The notes below the pieces were generated by a model. That model was not told the origin of the DNA and ran no database searches. It was given only the letters and a program-made list of their open reading frames with translations. Both the position numbers and the translations under genes were made by a program. Shown one piece after another: positions 27,823 to 37,299 of a DNA stretch of 64,000 nt. Every line of letters starts with the position of its first letter. Position 1 is the first letter of the stretch. Origin of the DNA: JBHBQE01 sp041776485 (lineage in GTDB: Bacteria > Bacillota > Clostridia > Lachnospirales > Lachnospiraceae); NCBI GenBank assembly GCA_041776485.1, contig JBHBQE010000002.1:1-64000 (forward strand). The letters are read 5' to 3'.

Positions 27823-28336
27823 TATTTTTCGTGTTGGGATTATTGCAAATACTCATGGAATTGTCGGTGATGTAAAGGTTATTCCCACCACAGAGAACAG
27901 CGAGCGCTTTTTTCAATTAAAGGACGTGCTTCTTGGTAATGACGAGGTAGATACAGAACTTGTTTCTGCCACTGTTACCGGAGTACGTTTTTTTAAAGGC
28001 ACTGCCATAGTATCCTTTAAGGAATTTAATAATATTAATGATGTAATTGGTTTTAAGGGTCAAGGTCTGTTTGTAACCAGAGAAAATGCTATTCCCCTGA
28101 AAGAGGGTGAGTATTATGTCAAGGATATGATAGGACTTAAAGTATACACAGATACTGGAGAATTTTTGGGTGTATTGAAAAACATTCTGGAAACCGGAGC
28201 AAATTCTGTATATGAAATAGGCATGGATGGTCGAAAGGATTTGTTGGTACCTATGATACCTGAGTGCTCAAGGGGCGTTGATCTTGAGGAACAAACCTTA
28301 ACGGTACATTTACTGCCGGGGTTGTTGGAGCTTTAA
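27812..28336 (+). CDS. rimM: Ribosome maturation factor RimM
   Basis: The 174-residue protein begins DIFRVGIIANTHGIVGDVKV, the RimM N-terminal pattern, and has the PRC-barrel half (YVKDMIGLKVYTDTGEFLG, KDLLVPMIPEC). It helps process 16S rRNA and assemble the 30S head. No ATG is available: TTG at 27812 is the only start that leaves the conserved N-terminus intact. It overlaps khpA by 11 nt, implying translational coupling. Confidence 0.94.
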   Translation: MTLDIFRVGIIANTHGIVGDVKVIPTTENSERFFQLKDVLLGNDEVDTELVSATVTGVRFFKGTAIVSFKEFNNINDVIGFKGQGLFVTRENAIPLKEGEYYVKDMIGLKVYTDTGEFLGVLKNILETGANSVYEIGMDGRKDLLVPMIPECSRGVDLEEQTLTVHLLPGLLEL

Positions 28337-28337
28337 T

Positions 28338-29015
28338 ATGACCTTTTATGTGATGACACTTTTCCCTGAAATAATAGAAATTCTATCTTCCTTTAGTATT
28401 ATGAAAAGGGGGATTGATTCAGGATATATTTCTATTGAGGCGGTTAATATAAGGGATTTTGCCGGGAATAAACACAATAGCGTAGATGATTATACCTATG
28501 GGGGAGGAGCAGGCATGCTCATGCAGGCGGAGCCGGTTTTTTCATGCTATGAAAGCATTATTAACAGGGTAAATAAAGAACTTCCTGTAATATATTTAAC
28601 TCCGCGGGGAAAAACTTTTAATCAGAAAATTGCCGGGAACATATCAAATATGGGAGATATGATACTGTTATGCGGTCATTATGAGGGTATTGACGAGCGG
28701 GTGATAGAGAAAATAGTTACCCATGAGATTTCCATAGGAGATTATGTGCTCACCGGTGGTGAGCTGCCTGCTATGGTATTAATAGACTCTGTATCCAGGC
28801 TGATTCCGGGAGTACTTCATAATACGGAGTCTGCAGGAATGGAGAGCTTTGAAAATAATTTGCTGGAATACCCTCAATATACAAGACCCGCAGTGTGGCG
28901 AGGAATGGAGGTGCCGCAAATATTACTTTCCGGTGATCATGCAAAGGTAGATAAGTGGAGAAGTGAGCAGGCTTATAATATGACTCAAAACAAAAGGCCG
29001 GATTTACTTAAATAA
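28338..29015 (+). CDS. trmD: tRNA (guanine-37-N1) methyltransferase TrmD
   Basis: The 225-residue SPOUT methyltransferase has FYVMTLFPEI, DDYTYGGGAGMLMQ, LLCGHYEGIDERV and the knot region ISIGDYVLTGGELPAM. It methylates G37 of tRNAs to prevent frameshifting. It starts 1 nt after rimM stops. The usual next gene rplS (L19) is not present; a convergent DUF4364-type gene and a mobile element follow. Confidence 0.97.
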   Translation: MTFYVMTLFPEIIEILSSFSIMKRGIDSGYISIEAVNIRDFAGNKHNSVDDYTYGGGAGMLMQAEPVFSCYESIINRVNKELPVIYLTPRGKTFNQKIAGNISNMGDMILLCGHYEGIDERVIEKIVTHEISIGDYVLTGGELPAMVLIDSVSRLIPGVLHNTESAGMESFENNLLEYPQYTRPAVWRGMEVPQILLSGDHAKVDKWRSEQAYNMTQNKRPDLLK

Positions 29016-29027
29016 ATTTTAGGATTT

Positions 29028-29549
29028 CTATATCAAATTATCCATTAATATATCATATATTTTTCTGTAATTAAGCTTCCAGTTTGTACATATGCTCTTT
29101 GCAATGTTTTCATTGCCGATATTGAGTTTAAGATCAATAATGGTTAAATTCTCTTCTGTAGCCATTAAATGCAGAATATAACCTCCGGTCGGTGAATTGT
29201 CATAGTCTGCATAGAGGCTTTTGGTTTCCTTAATAGATATATCATTAGCCTTTAAAAATTCTGTTATATCTGCCTTTATTTTGCCGCTAATATGGTCAGT
29301 CATGGGCATAAGTGTAGAAATTCCCGCCTCATTTATGGAATAAAGGGTAATATTGTTGGTGATTTCAGCGTCAATAAGCTTAGAGCTTGAAAGCTCTCCA
29401 ATAATAGAAACCGTATTAAAATAATCCCTGTAATTTCTCTTAACAAAAAATTCACAAATCAATGCTAAGGACAGAGGAACCTTGCTGATATATAGCAGGT
29501 ATAATGCGGTTACTTTGTATGTTATATCTGTATTTGCCATGGGTGACAT
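29028..29549 (-). CDS. DUF4364-type putative transcriptional regulator
   Basis: The 173-residue protein has an N-terminal helical region that looks like a winged helix (TALYLLYISKVPLSLALICEFF...NYRDYFNTVSIIGELSSSKLI), followed by the YSINEAGISTL segment and a mixed C-terminal domain. This is the layout of the DUF4364 family in Clostridia, whose function is not established. It is convergent with trmD, ending 12 nt from its stop. Ribosome binding sites near either start candidate (29549 or 29540) are weak. Confidence 0.65.
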   Translation of the reverse strand: MSPMANTDITYKVTALYLLYISKVPLSLALICEFFVKRNYRDYFNTVSIIGELSSSKLIDAEITNNITLYSINEAGISTLMPMTDHISGKIKADITEFLKANDISIKETKSLYADYDNSPTGGYILHLMATEENLTIIDLKLNIGNENIAKSICTNWKLNYRKIYDILMDNLI

Positions 29550-29587
29550 AATAACAAAAATGGCTTTAAATTACAACAGGAGTTATA

Positions 29588-29648
29588 GAATTAAGAAGAA
29601 CACTTCATCACTATTTGAGTGAAAGATGTTTTACTTAATTCTTTTTTT
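29588..29648 (+). terminator. Terminator-like hairpin at the element's left edge
   Basis: GAATTAAG (29588-29595) pairs with CTTAATTC (29634-29641), with additional pairing inside (CATCACT with AGTG...ATG), followed by TTTTTTTA. It may end trmD-operon transcription, or belong to the mobile element and isolate the recombinase. Confidence 0.5.
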
Positions 29649-29669
29649 ATTGTTTGAAAGGAGTGATTT

Positions 29670-29870
29670 ATGATAAAAGGCTTGGAAAAACTAAATGACA
29701 GACAAAATGAAATCCTATTCAAAACCAATGAACTCCATAAAAATGCAGTCAGTAATGATTACAAAGATGGGATCAGCATTATAGAGGTATGCTTGGGGAA
29801 AGGGGTTGTTTGTGCAAGGCTGAAAAATGGAGAATGGTATCACTATACTCATTCCTATACTTGGTATTAA
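29670..29870 (+). CDS. Small protein upstream of the recombinase, unknown
   Basis: The 66-residue protein has an excellent ribosome binding site (GAAAGGAGTG). The sequence shows a helical first half and a beta-like second half (SIIEVCLGKGVVCARLKNGEWYHY). It lies 24 nt before the serine recombinase start, so the two are probably co-transcribed. Small genes in this position are common in serine-recombinase elements, but I do not recognise the family. Confidence 0.6.
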   Translation: MIKGLEKLNDRQNEILFKTNELHKNAVSNDYKDGISIIEVCLGKGVVCARLKNGEWYHYTHSYTWY

Positions 29871-29894
29871 TAATCCCGGCGAAAGGAGGTAATC

Positions 29895-31509
29895 GTGAGA
29901 AACTACGAGAAAATAACCGCCTTGTATGAAAGGTTAAGCCGAGATGATGAACTACAAGGCGAGAGCAATTCTATCATCAATCAAAAGAAAATCTTGGAAG
30001 AATACGCAAAGAAAAATCATTTGGAGAATATCGTTCATTTTACCGATGACGGAATCAGCGGAACACAGTTTGATCGCCTGGGCTTTATGGCAATGATGAA
30101 CGGCGTCAATATTAAAAGCGAAAGGAGAAAGCTGAAAGCACACAGGAAGCAGTCCACCCTATGGATATATCAAAGACAAGGACGATAAAAATCAGCGGAT
30201 TATAGACGAAAAAGCGGCAGAGATTGTCCGAAGAATATTTCATCTGACAATGGACGGAAAAGGACCCTATGCCATAGCAAGGATATTAGAAGCCGACAAG
30301 ATAGATATACCCGCCTATCATCAGCAGAAATTGGGATATGGACTACATCAAAGCAAAGTGTTTGAATATCCGTATCGTTGGTGCAGTTCCACGATTGCAA
30401 GTATCTTGAAGAAACAAGAATACTTAGGGCATACGGTCAACTTCAAAACAAGAAAGCATTTCAAAGACAAGAAAAGCAAATATGTATCCGAAGATAAGTG
30501 GCTCATCTTTGAAAACACCCACAAGCCGATTATTGACCAAGAAACCTTTGATAATGTGCAGAGAATACGAGGGAATGTCAAACGGTATCCCGACGGTTGG
30601 GGCGACTATCACCCTCTTACAGGATTGATGTATTGTGCCGATTGTGGCAGTAAAATGTATGTGCATAGAACGAGCAACTACAAAAATATCCCCTATTATA
30701 CTTGCAGTGCCTACACAAAAGTACCTTGTGGGACACTTTGTCCCTCCGCTCACAGGATAAAAGCAGAAGCAGTCTTAAATCTCATTCAAAGCACCCTACA
30801 AGACATTAAGAAAAGCCTTGATGAAGATAACGAAGCCTTTCTCCATTCCATTCAAAACGAAATGGAAGAAAAGGAAAAGGTAGAGATAGAAAGGCAAAGA
30901 GCAAGGCTAATTGATAATAAGTCGAGAATACAAGAGTTAGAAAGGCTTATGTGCCGTATTTACGAAGATATGATACTTGAAAAAATACCAAGTAGTATAT
31001 ATGAGATACTTAATAGCCAATATGAAACAGAGCAGATAACTTTAAGTAAAGAGATTAAAGATTTAGAGCTTGCAATATCAAGATATGAAAAAGAAACAGA
31101 CAGAGCAAGAAAATTCATATCCCTTATCAATCGCTATGAAAACTTTGATGAACTAACAATTACAATGATTAATGAGTTTGTAGAGAAGATAATCGTCCAT
31201 GAAAGGGATAGAAAAGGTAGTCAAACAGCCAAGCAAAAGATAGAGATATATTTTAACTTCATAGGGAATTATGAACCGCCAAAAGAAGAATTAACCGAAG
31301 AAGAACGATTAAAACTTGAGAAAGAAGAACGAAAAATCAATGAGAGAAAGGACAGACTTCATCAAAATTATTTGAAGCGTAAAGCAAACGGGAAACAACA
31401 GGAATATGAGGAAAGGTATAAGGCAAGGCGAGAGCAAAAAAAACAGGAGAAACTAAAGGTTTTGAAAAGAGCGGGGATACCGGTAAAGGGTTTAGATGAT
31501 AATTTATAG
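29895..31509 (+). pseudogene. tnpX: Large serine recombinase (TnpX-like), internally deleted
   Basis: A GTG start behind GAAAGGAGGT opens a resolvase domain with the catalytic serine in LYERLSRDDEL and DDGISGTQFDR. Around 30105-30120 the recombinase homology jumps to another frame, skipping the DMSRFGRDY-type part of the catalytic domain that relatives have (roughly 80-90 codons). A TGA at 30133-30135 breaks the second frame, which then reads SPPYGYIKDKDDKNQR, the recombinase DNA-binding part with an intact zinc ribbon (CADCGSKM...CSAYTKVPC) and a coiled coil to 31509. With catalytic arginines missing it cannot be active. Two open pieces remain, 29895-30188 and 30250-31509. Confidence 0.9.
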
Positions 31510-31522
31510 GATTGGTGATATA

Positions 31523-31577
31523 TTGACTAAAAACCAAAAAAAGTGATAATATAATTATCAAAGATAATAAAATTATC
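31523..31577 (+). promoter_or_regulatory. Promoter with tandem TetR operators
   Basis: TTGACT (31523-31528) is followed 18 nt later by TAATAT (31547-31552). Two related dyads follow: TGATAAT-ATA-ATTATCA (31544-31560), covering the -10, and GATAAT-AAA-ATTATC (31563-31577). Their half-sites are the same and they are spaced 18-19 bp centre to centre. This is an autoregulatory layout for the TetR gene that begins at 31606. Confidence 0.75.
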
Positions 31578-31605
31578 AAAATAAAAAATGAGAGGGGAGA
31601 GTTAT

Positions 31606-32247
31606 ATGTCTTATTGCTCTGATATAACAAAAAATAGAATTTTAGAATGTGCTAAAGGGGAATTTTTAAGCAAAGGATTTGAAAATGCACAGGTAGCTGA
31701 AATTGCCAAATTAGCAAAAGTAACTACAGGAGCAATTTATCGCCATTTTAAGAATAAGGAAGCATTATTTTTTGCTCTGATTGAAGAAGAATATAATTAC
31801 ACGCTAGATGTTGTTTCTGATGTTGAAAAAAAGAGTGAAAATAAAAATATTAAGATAGACTCTGATTTAGTCTATGATGAAACGATTATAGAAAATTTAT
31901 TTTTAGAAACAATGCTATTTGTTGATTATATGTATGCACATTTTGATAATTTCAAGCTGATTTTTGCGTGTAGCAAAGGCTCACAAGTGGAAAATTTTAT
32001 TGAGGATATTACTGAAAGATATACATCTAAAAACATGAAGCTTATTCATTTCGATGCTAAACAGGAGCAAATCAACACAGGAATTAAAGAGTTTGAAGCT
32101 CATGTTCTTACGAAAGGATATATTACATCTTTATGCGAATGTGTTCTTCATAATATACCGCATGATGATGTTAGTGAATATATTAGAAGTATTGTTGTTT
32201 TTCAATATTATGGTTGGAAAGGCTTAATGAAGAAAAATAACAGATGA
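31606..32247 (+). CDS. TetR-family repressor of the cargo transporter set
   Basis: The 213-residue protein has an N-terminal TetR helix-turn-helix (AEIAKLAKVTTGAIYRHFKNKEAL) and a helical ligand domain. The ATG at 31606 is chosen because AGAGGGGAG lies just upstream; an earlier in-frame ATG (31588) precedes that site. It likely binds the two dyads at 31544-31577 and controls itself and the six transporter genes that follow, responding to a compound they move. Confidence 0.88.
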   Translation: MSYCSDITKNRILECAKGEFLSKGFENAQVAEIAKLAKVTTGAIYRHFKNKEALFFALIEEEYNYTLDVVSDVEKKSENKNIKIDSDLVYDETIIENLFLETMLFVDYMYAHFDNFKLIFACSKGSQVENFIEDITERYTSKNMKLIHFDAKQEQINTGIKEFEAHVLTKGYITSLCECVLHNIPHDDVSEYIRSIVVFQYYGWKGLMKKNNR

Positions 32248-32305
32248 TTTTTTGTCAAAGAGTTAGCGATGACTAATTGACTGTTTGTTTGGAGGAGGTG
32301 TTTTC

Positions 32306-34057
32306 TTGAAAAGTAACAATAAAAATGCTATTTCAGAGTTGCTTAAATACGCCGGTGGAGAGAAAAAACAATTATACAAATCAATTTTGTTAGCGACCAT
32401 AGGGGAGCTGTTTGGAATGATTCCATTTTTAGCAATTGCCAAGTTGATAGAAAAAATATATCAATCTGAGGTGTCATTTAGAACCGTATTGTATTTAACA
32501 CTTATTGCTTTGTGCGGACAAATTTTAAAAGGAATTTTTACATTATATTCAACAATAACTTCACACAAAGCAACATTTCATATTTTAAAAAATATACGAA
32601 GCTTAGTAGCTGAAAAAATGTTAAGAGTACCTATGGGTGTAATGATAGATACACCTATAGGTAAAATTAAAAATTTAATCGTAGATATAGTGTCGAAGCT
32701 GGAAGATTCAATGGCTCATTTTATGCCGGAGATAACATCAAGTATAGTATCTCCTGTTTTATTTTTAGTTTTGATTTTTACTTTGGATTATAGGATGGGG
32801 TTGGCTTCATTACTTACTATTCCGTTAGGGATGTTAGGATATATAGGTATGATGAAAGACTATGAGTTTAGAAGCAAAACTTATACTACAGCTCAAAATA
32901 ATATGAATAGTACTTTGGTTGAGTACATCAATGGAATTGAAGTTATAAAAGCTTTTAATCACAGTGCTTCTTCTTACGAGAAATTCACGAATGCGATTAA
33001 CTTTTTTCATGATAGTACACTTGCTTGGTGGAAACAAAGTTGGTTATGGTCAGCATTTGTTCAAGCGGTTATGCCGTCAACACTTTTAGGAACTTTGCCG
33101 GTTGGTGCATATCTATATATGAATTCAAAAATCTCTCTATCGAGTTTTATTGTGTGCATTATACTGCCAATAGGGTTTATTGCACATTTAATGAAGATTG
33201 GGAAGTATTCTGAACAATTCAACATGGTTAAGGCAAGTTTAGACGTAATAGAGGAATTTCTATCGAAAGAGGAACTTAAAAGACCAAAAGAGAAGGTAAT
33301 CTTTGATGAGACTCTTTATCGTTTTGAAAATGTTTCATTTGCATATGATAAGGAACTTGTGCTAAAAAATATCAACTTTGAATTAAAACCAAACACAGTA
33401 ACCGCATTGGTAGGAAGTTCCGGTTCTGGAAAATCTACAATAGCAAAACTTATGGCTGGTTTTTGGGATTCGTCCAAGGGAAGTATCTGTTATGGTGGGA
33501 AAAAAATACCTGAAATTCCATTTGAACAGCTAACAAATGAGATAAGCTATGTTGCTCAAGATAATTTCTTGTTTAATACAAGCATAAAAGAAAATATAAA
33601 AATAGGAAACCCAACTGCAAGTGATGATGAGGTTATTGAGGCGGCTAAAGCTGCATCTTGCCATGACTTTATTATGGAACTTGAAGATGGATATAACACA
33701 AAGGTCGGTGATGCAGGAGGTTCTTTGTCCGGTGGAGAAAGGCAAAGAATTACGATTGCAAGAGCAATGTTAAAACAATCTAAGGTAATAATTTTAGATG
33801 AAGCAACTGCATTTGCAGATCCGGAAAATGAATATCTCATTCAAAGTGCAATCAACAATCTTATTAAAGGAAAGACTCTTATAGTGGTTGCTCACAGGCT
33901 CTCTACTATTACAAATGCTGATACAATCCTTGTTATGAAAGATGGGGAAATTGTAGAAAATGGAACTCATGAAAACCTTGTAAAAAAAGATGGAGTATAT
34001 GCTTCCTTGTGGAAAAATTATGTGGGCGGACTAGATAATGAAAAGGAGGCGATGTAA
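32306..34057 (+). CDS. ABC half-transporter A (TMD-NBD), YbtP/Q-like
   Basis: The 583-residue exporter-fold half-transporter has six TM helices (about residues 15-310) and an NBD with Walker A VGSSGSGKST, signature LSGGERQRIT, Walker B VIILDEATAF and switch histidine VAHRLS. The start is TTG at 32306, 6 nt after GGAGGAGGTG. The next gene encodes its partner, and heterodimers of this kind include the siderophore importers YbtPQ/IrtAB as well as drug exporters. Its closest relative in the window is the membrane half of the fused protein at 56718. Confidence 0.88.
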   Translation: MKSNNKNAISELLKYAGGEKKQLYKSILLATIGELFGMIPFLAIAKLIEKIYQSEVSFRTVLYLTLIALCGQILKGIFTLYSTITSHKATFHILKNIRSLVAEKMLRVPMGVMIDTPIGKIKNLIVDIVSKLEDSMAHFMPEITSSIVSPVLFLVLIFTLDYRMGLASLLTIPLGMLGYIGMMKDYEFRSKTYTTAQNNMNSTLVEYINGIEVIKAFNHSASSYEKFTNAINFFHDSTLAWWKQSWLWSAFVQAVMPSTLLGTLPVGAYLYMNSKISLSSFIVCIILPIGFIAHLMKIGKYSEQFNMVKASLDVIEEFLSKEELKRPKEKVIFDETLYRFENVSFAYDKELVLKNINFELKPNTVTALVGSSGSGKSTIAKLMAGFWDSSKGSICYGGKKIPEIPFEQLTNEISYVAQDNFLFNTSIKENIKIGNPTASDDEVIEAAKAASCHDFIMELEDGYNTKVGDAGGSLSGGERQRITIARAMLKQSKVIILDEATAFADPENEYLIQSAINNLIKGKTLIVVAHRLSTITNADTILVMKDGEIVENGTHENLVKKDGVYASLWKNYVGGLDNEKEAM

Positions 34058-35782
34058 ATGATTAGCATTGTAAAACGAATATTAAAAATATCAGGAAAGT
34101 ATCAAAAAAATGTAATCCTTGGTCTTATATTTAGTGGATTAAAATCATTTTTCGTTTCTTTGATGTTGTTGGCGGTTTTACTGATTATGATTAATCTTGA
34201 ACAGTTGAATATGACTATTATTATGCAGGCAACAGCAATTGTAGTTGTGAGTATATTCGGCAGATTTATTTTTCAATATCTTTGTGATAGAAAATTAAGT
34301 GCATCAGGTTATGAAATTTTTAAGGATAAAAGGATTGAAATAGGGGAAAAACTGAAAAAAGCTCCAATGGGGTATTTTTCAGAAAAAAACTTAGGAACAA
34401 TCCAAGCGGTTCTAACAACAACTATTTCCGACTTAGAGGGTATGGCGATGCTTGCGATGAACTTTATTGTCGGAGGTTTTTTTCATGCCTTTAGTATGAC
34501 TACCATGTTATTGATATTTTGTTTTCCAGTAGGGATGGTATCTTTAATTGCAATCATCTTTGGTATGGGCGTTCTTAAATTAATCGCAAAGAAAACTGAA
34601 AAATATTCTCCTATTATGCAAGACTCACAAGAAATGCTTGTTACTGATGCAATTGAGTATATTAGAGGAATTTCAGTACTTCGTTCTTTTGAAAAAGGAA
34701 CTGACGGAAAAAATAAAGTTGAAAAAGCGTTTATGAGGAAATGCAAAGTTGATATTGAGGTTACTGAGGGTTCAGCTTATTTAATGAAACTATATGAAAT
34801 GATTTTTAAAGTTGCGAGCTGTGTATTGGTGTTTGTTGCAATAATTCTATATATGAAATCTCTGATTCCACTTTCATATACTCTTATGTTTATAGTATCT
34901 GCTTTTCTAATTTTTATGGAATTGGAGTTGGTTAATGATGGAGCATTTTTAAGCAGAATGCTCGCAACACAACTTAATCGATTGGAATATGTTTCAGATA
35001 TACCTTCGCTTGATGAGGGCGGAAAAGAAATTGATTTGAATTCCTATGACATTGAATTGAAAGATGTTTGTTTTGGATATGGGGAAAGAGAGATTTTGAA
35101 GAATATAAATTTGCAGATAAAGTCGAGTAGCAGTTTGGCTCTTGTCGGTGCTTCAGGTTCCGGAAAGACAACCCTTTGTAATATTATAGCAAGATTTTGG
35201 GATGTTAATAAAGGTGAAGTATTTATTGGAGGACATAATGTTAAGGACTTTACTTCTGAAAGCCTATTACAAAATATCAGTATGGTATTTCAGAAGGTTT
35301 ATTTATTCAATGACACGATTGAAAACAATATAAAATTTGGAAATCCGAATGCAACACATGATGAGGTAGTGCAAGCTTGCAAGAAAGCGTGTTGCCACGA
35401 TTTTATAATAAGTCTTAAGTGCGGATACGATACTGTTGTGGGGGAGGGCGGTTCAACGCTGTCGGGAGGAGAAAAGCAAAGAATATCTATTGCAAGAGCA
35501 ATTCTGAAAGATGCGCCAATTATTATTCTTGATGAAGCAACGTCAAGTGTAGATCCTGAAAATGAGCATATGCTAATCAGTGCAATAAAGGAGTTAACAA
35601 AAAATAAAACTCTTATTAGTATTGCACATAGACTATCTACAGTAAGAGAAGCAGATCAAATTATTGTCATTGATAAAGGGAAAATTGTGCAACAAGGAAA
35701 TCATAAGGAACTAATTAGTCAAGATGGAGTATATAAACATTTCATCAAAATTAGAAAACAATCTATTGGTTGGCAAATATAG
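34058..35782 (+). CDS. ABC half-transporter B (TMD-NBD)
   Basis: The 574-residue partner half-transporter starts directly after the previous stop. It has six TM helices, an intact second intracellular loop (TDAIEYIRGISVLRSF) and an NBD with Walker A GASGSGKTT, signature LSGGEKQRIS and Walker B IIILDEATSSVDPE. Both NBDs look catalytic. It is the full-length counterpart of the damaged protein at 59293-60429. Confidence 0.88.
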   Translation: MISIVKRILKISGKYQKNVILGLIFSGLKSFFVSLMLLAVLLIMINLEQLNMTIIMQATAIVVVSIFGRFIFQYLCDRKLSASGYEIFKDKRIEIGEKLKKAPMGYFSEKNLGTIQAVLTTTISDLEGMAMLAMNFIVGGFFHAFSMTTMLLIFCFPVGMVSLIAIIFGMGVLKLIAKKTEKYSPIMQDSQEMLVTDAIEYIRGISVLRSFEKGTDGKNKVEKAFMRKCKVDIEVTEGSAYLMKLYEMIFKVASCVLVFVAIILYMKSLIPLSYTLMFIVSAFLIFMELELVNDGAFLSRMLATQLNRLEYVSDIPSLDEGGKEIDLNSYDIELKDVCFGYGEREILKNINLQIKSSSSLALVGASGSGKTTLCNIIARFWDVNKGEVFIGGHNVKDFTSESLLQNISMVFQKVYLFNDTIENNIKFGNPNATHDEVVQACKKACCHDFIISLKCGYDTVVGEGGSTLSGGEKQRISIARAILKDAPIIILDEATSSVDPENEHMLISAIKELTKNKTLISIAHRLSTVREADQIIVIDKGKIVQQGNHKELISQDGVYKHFIKIRKQSIGWQI

Positions 35783-35790
35783 GTGATGAA

Positions 35791-37299
35791 ATGGGAGATG
35801 TAGTTATTGATTTTGATAATGTAAGTTTCAGTTATGGAACACAAACAGAAGGGAGTCTCAGTAATATAAATTTCAAAGTTAAAGAAGGAGAATTTATTTT
35901 GCTTACTGGTCAGTCTGGTTCAGGGAAAACAACTGTTACAAGATTGATAAACGGCTTAATTCCACATTTCTTTGAAGGGGTTTTAACTGGAGCTGTGAAA
36001 GTGTTAGGAAGTGATATAAAAACTATCACTCCCGGAGAAATGGGTAAAAATATTGCTTCTATATTTCAAAATCCACGAAGTCAATTTTTTACAACGAATA
36101 GCACCAAGGAAGTGGCATTTGCTCTTGAAAATTATGGAATAGATAGAGATGAAATGATAGATAGAGTGAATTGTGCATTTAACGATTTTGAAGCTGAAAA
36201 TCTTATGGATAGGGATATGTTTTCTTTATCTAGTGGTGAAAAACAGAAGATAGCGATTATAGCTGCAAAAACTTTGAATCCCAAGATTTATGTTTTTGAC
36301 GAGCCATCTGCAAATTTAGATATTCATTCAATTATTAAATTGAAAAAAATTATGGAGTGGTTAAAGAAACAGGGACATACAGTAATTGTTTCAGAGCATA
36401 GATTGTTCTACTTAAAAAATTTAGTAGATAAATGCTTAATAATGGAAGATGGAAAAATTGATAGAGAATTAAAGAAAAATGATATTGATAACTTGAATGA
36501 TTCAGATATTAGAGCGTATAAACTTCGAACATTTAAGTTAAGTAATATTAAATATGAACTAAAGGATAATCTTATTGTTAACAAGCAAAATGCAGATTTT
36601 AAAGTGGAAAATTTATCTTTTTCCTATGATGTCAATCATTCTGTTTTGAGTAATTGTAATTTAGAAGGGAATTTTGGTGAAACAGTAGCTATAGTTGGAC
36701 ACAATGGAAACGGCAAAACGACATTAGGGAAAATAATGTCAGGATTACTAAAAGCAAGAAGGGGACAATTTTTTATTGAAGGTAAATTTACAAAGCAAAA
36801 GAATTTATATAAAAGTGTATATTTTGTAATGCAAGATGCAGATTATCAATTGTACTCCGATTCTGTTGTTTCTGAGTTAATGCTCAGTTCTATGAATAGT
36901 ATTAAGCAAAATGATGAAAAAATAGAAAATGCGATGACTTTATTGAATATTTCATCATTCAGAAATAGACATCCACAAAGCTTATCAGGAGGGCAAAAGC
37001 AGCGAGTTACTATTGCAGCTGCAATAGCTTCAAATAAAAAAATTCTGATTTTTGATGAGCCAACCAGTGGACTTGATTGTGAAAATATGAAAGTCGTATC
37101 TGAAGCAATTAATGCTCTTCGTAAAAAAGGAATGCTGATTTTTGTTATTTCTCATGATTTAGAATTTTTAAGTAGAGTAGCAACTAAAGCAGTTTTTATA
37201 GAGAATAATACTGTTAGCAAAAGGATCAATTTAAAGAAAAGTGGTGACTTTGAAATAATAAAAAGATTTTTACTACAGAGTGAGGGATATGAAGAATGA
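35791..37299 (+). CDS. ECF transporter double ATPase (A1-A2)
   Basis: The 502-residue protein has two CbiO-type ATPase domains: Walker A GQSGSGKTT and GHNGNGKTT, Q-loop-region FQNPRSQFF, signatures LSSGEKQKI and LSGGQKQRV, Walker B VFDEPSANLD and IFDEPTSGLD. It energises an ECF importer with the T and S components encoded next. The ATG at 35791 follows TAGGTGA; an earlier TTG frame start lies in the preceding gene. Relative of residues 1-470 of the fusion at 56718. Confidence 0.9.
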   Translation: MGDVVIDFDNVSFSYGTQTEGSLSNINFKVKEGEFILLTGQSGSGKTTVTRLINGLIPHFFEGVLTGAVKVLGSDIKTITPGEMGKNIASIFQNPRSQFFTTNSTKEVAFALENYGIDRDEMIDRVNCAFNDFEAENLMDRDMFSLSSGEKQKIAIIAAKTLNPKIYVFDEPSANLDIHSIIKLKKIMEWLKKQGHTVIVSEHRLFYLKNLVDKCLIMEDGKIDRELKKNDIDNLNDSDIRAYKLRTFKLSNIKYELKDNLIVNKQNADFKVENLSFSYDVNHSVLSNCNLEGNFGETVAIVGHNGNGKTTLGKIMSGLLKARRGQFFIEGKFTKQKNLYKSVYFVMQDADYQLYSDSVVSELMLSSMNSIKQNDEKIENAMTLLNISSFRNRHPQSLSGGQKQRVTIAAAIASNKKILIFDEPTSGLDCENMKVVSEAINALRKKGMLIFVISHDLEFLSRVATKAVFIENNTVSKRINLKKSGDFEIIKRFLLQSEGYEE

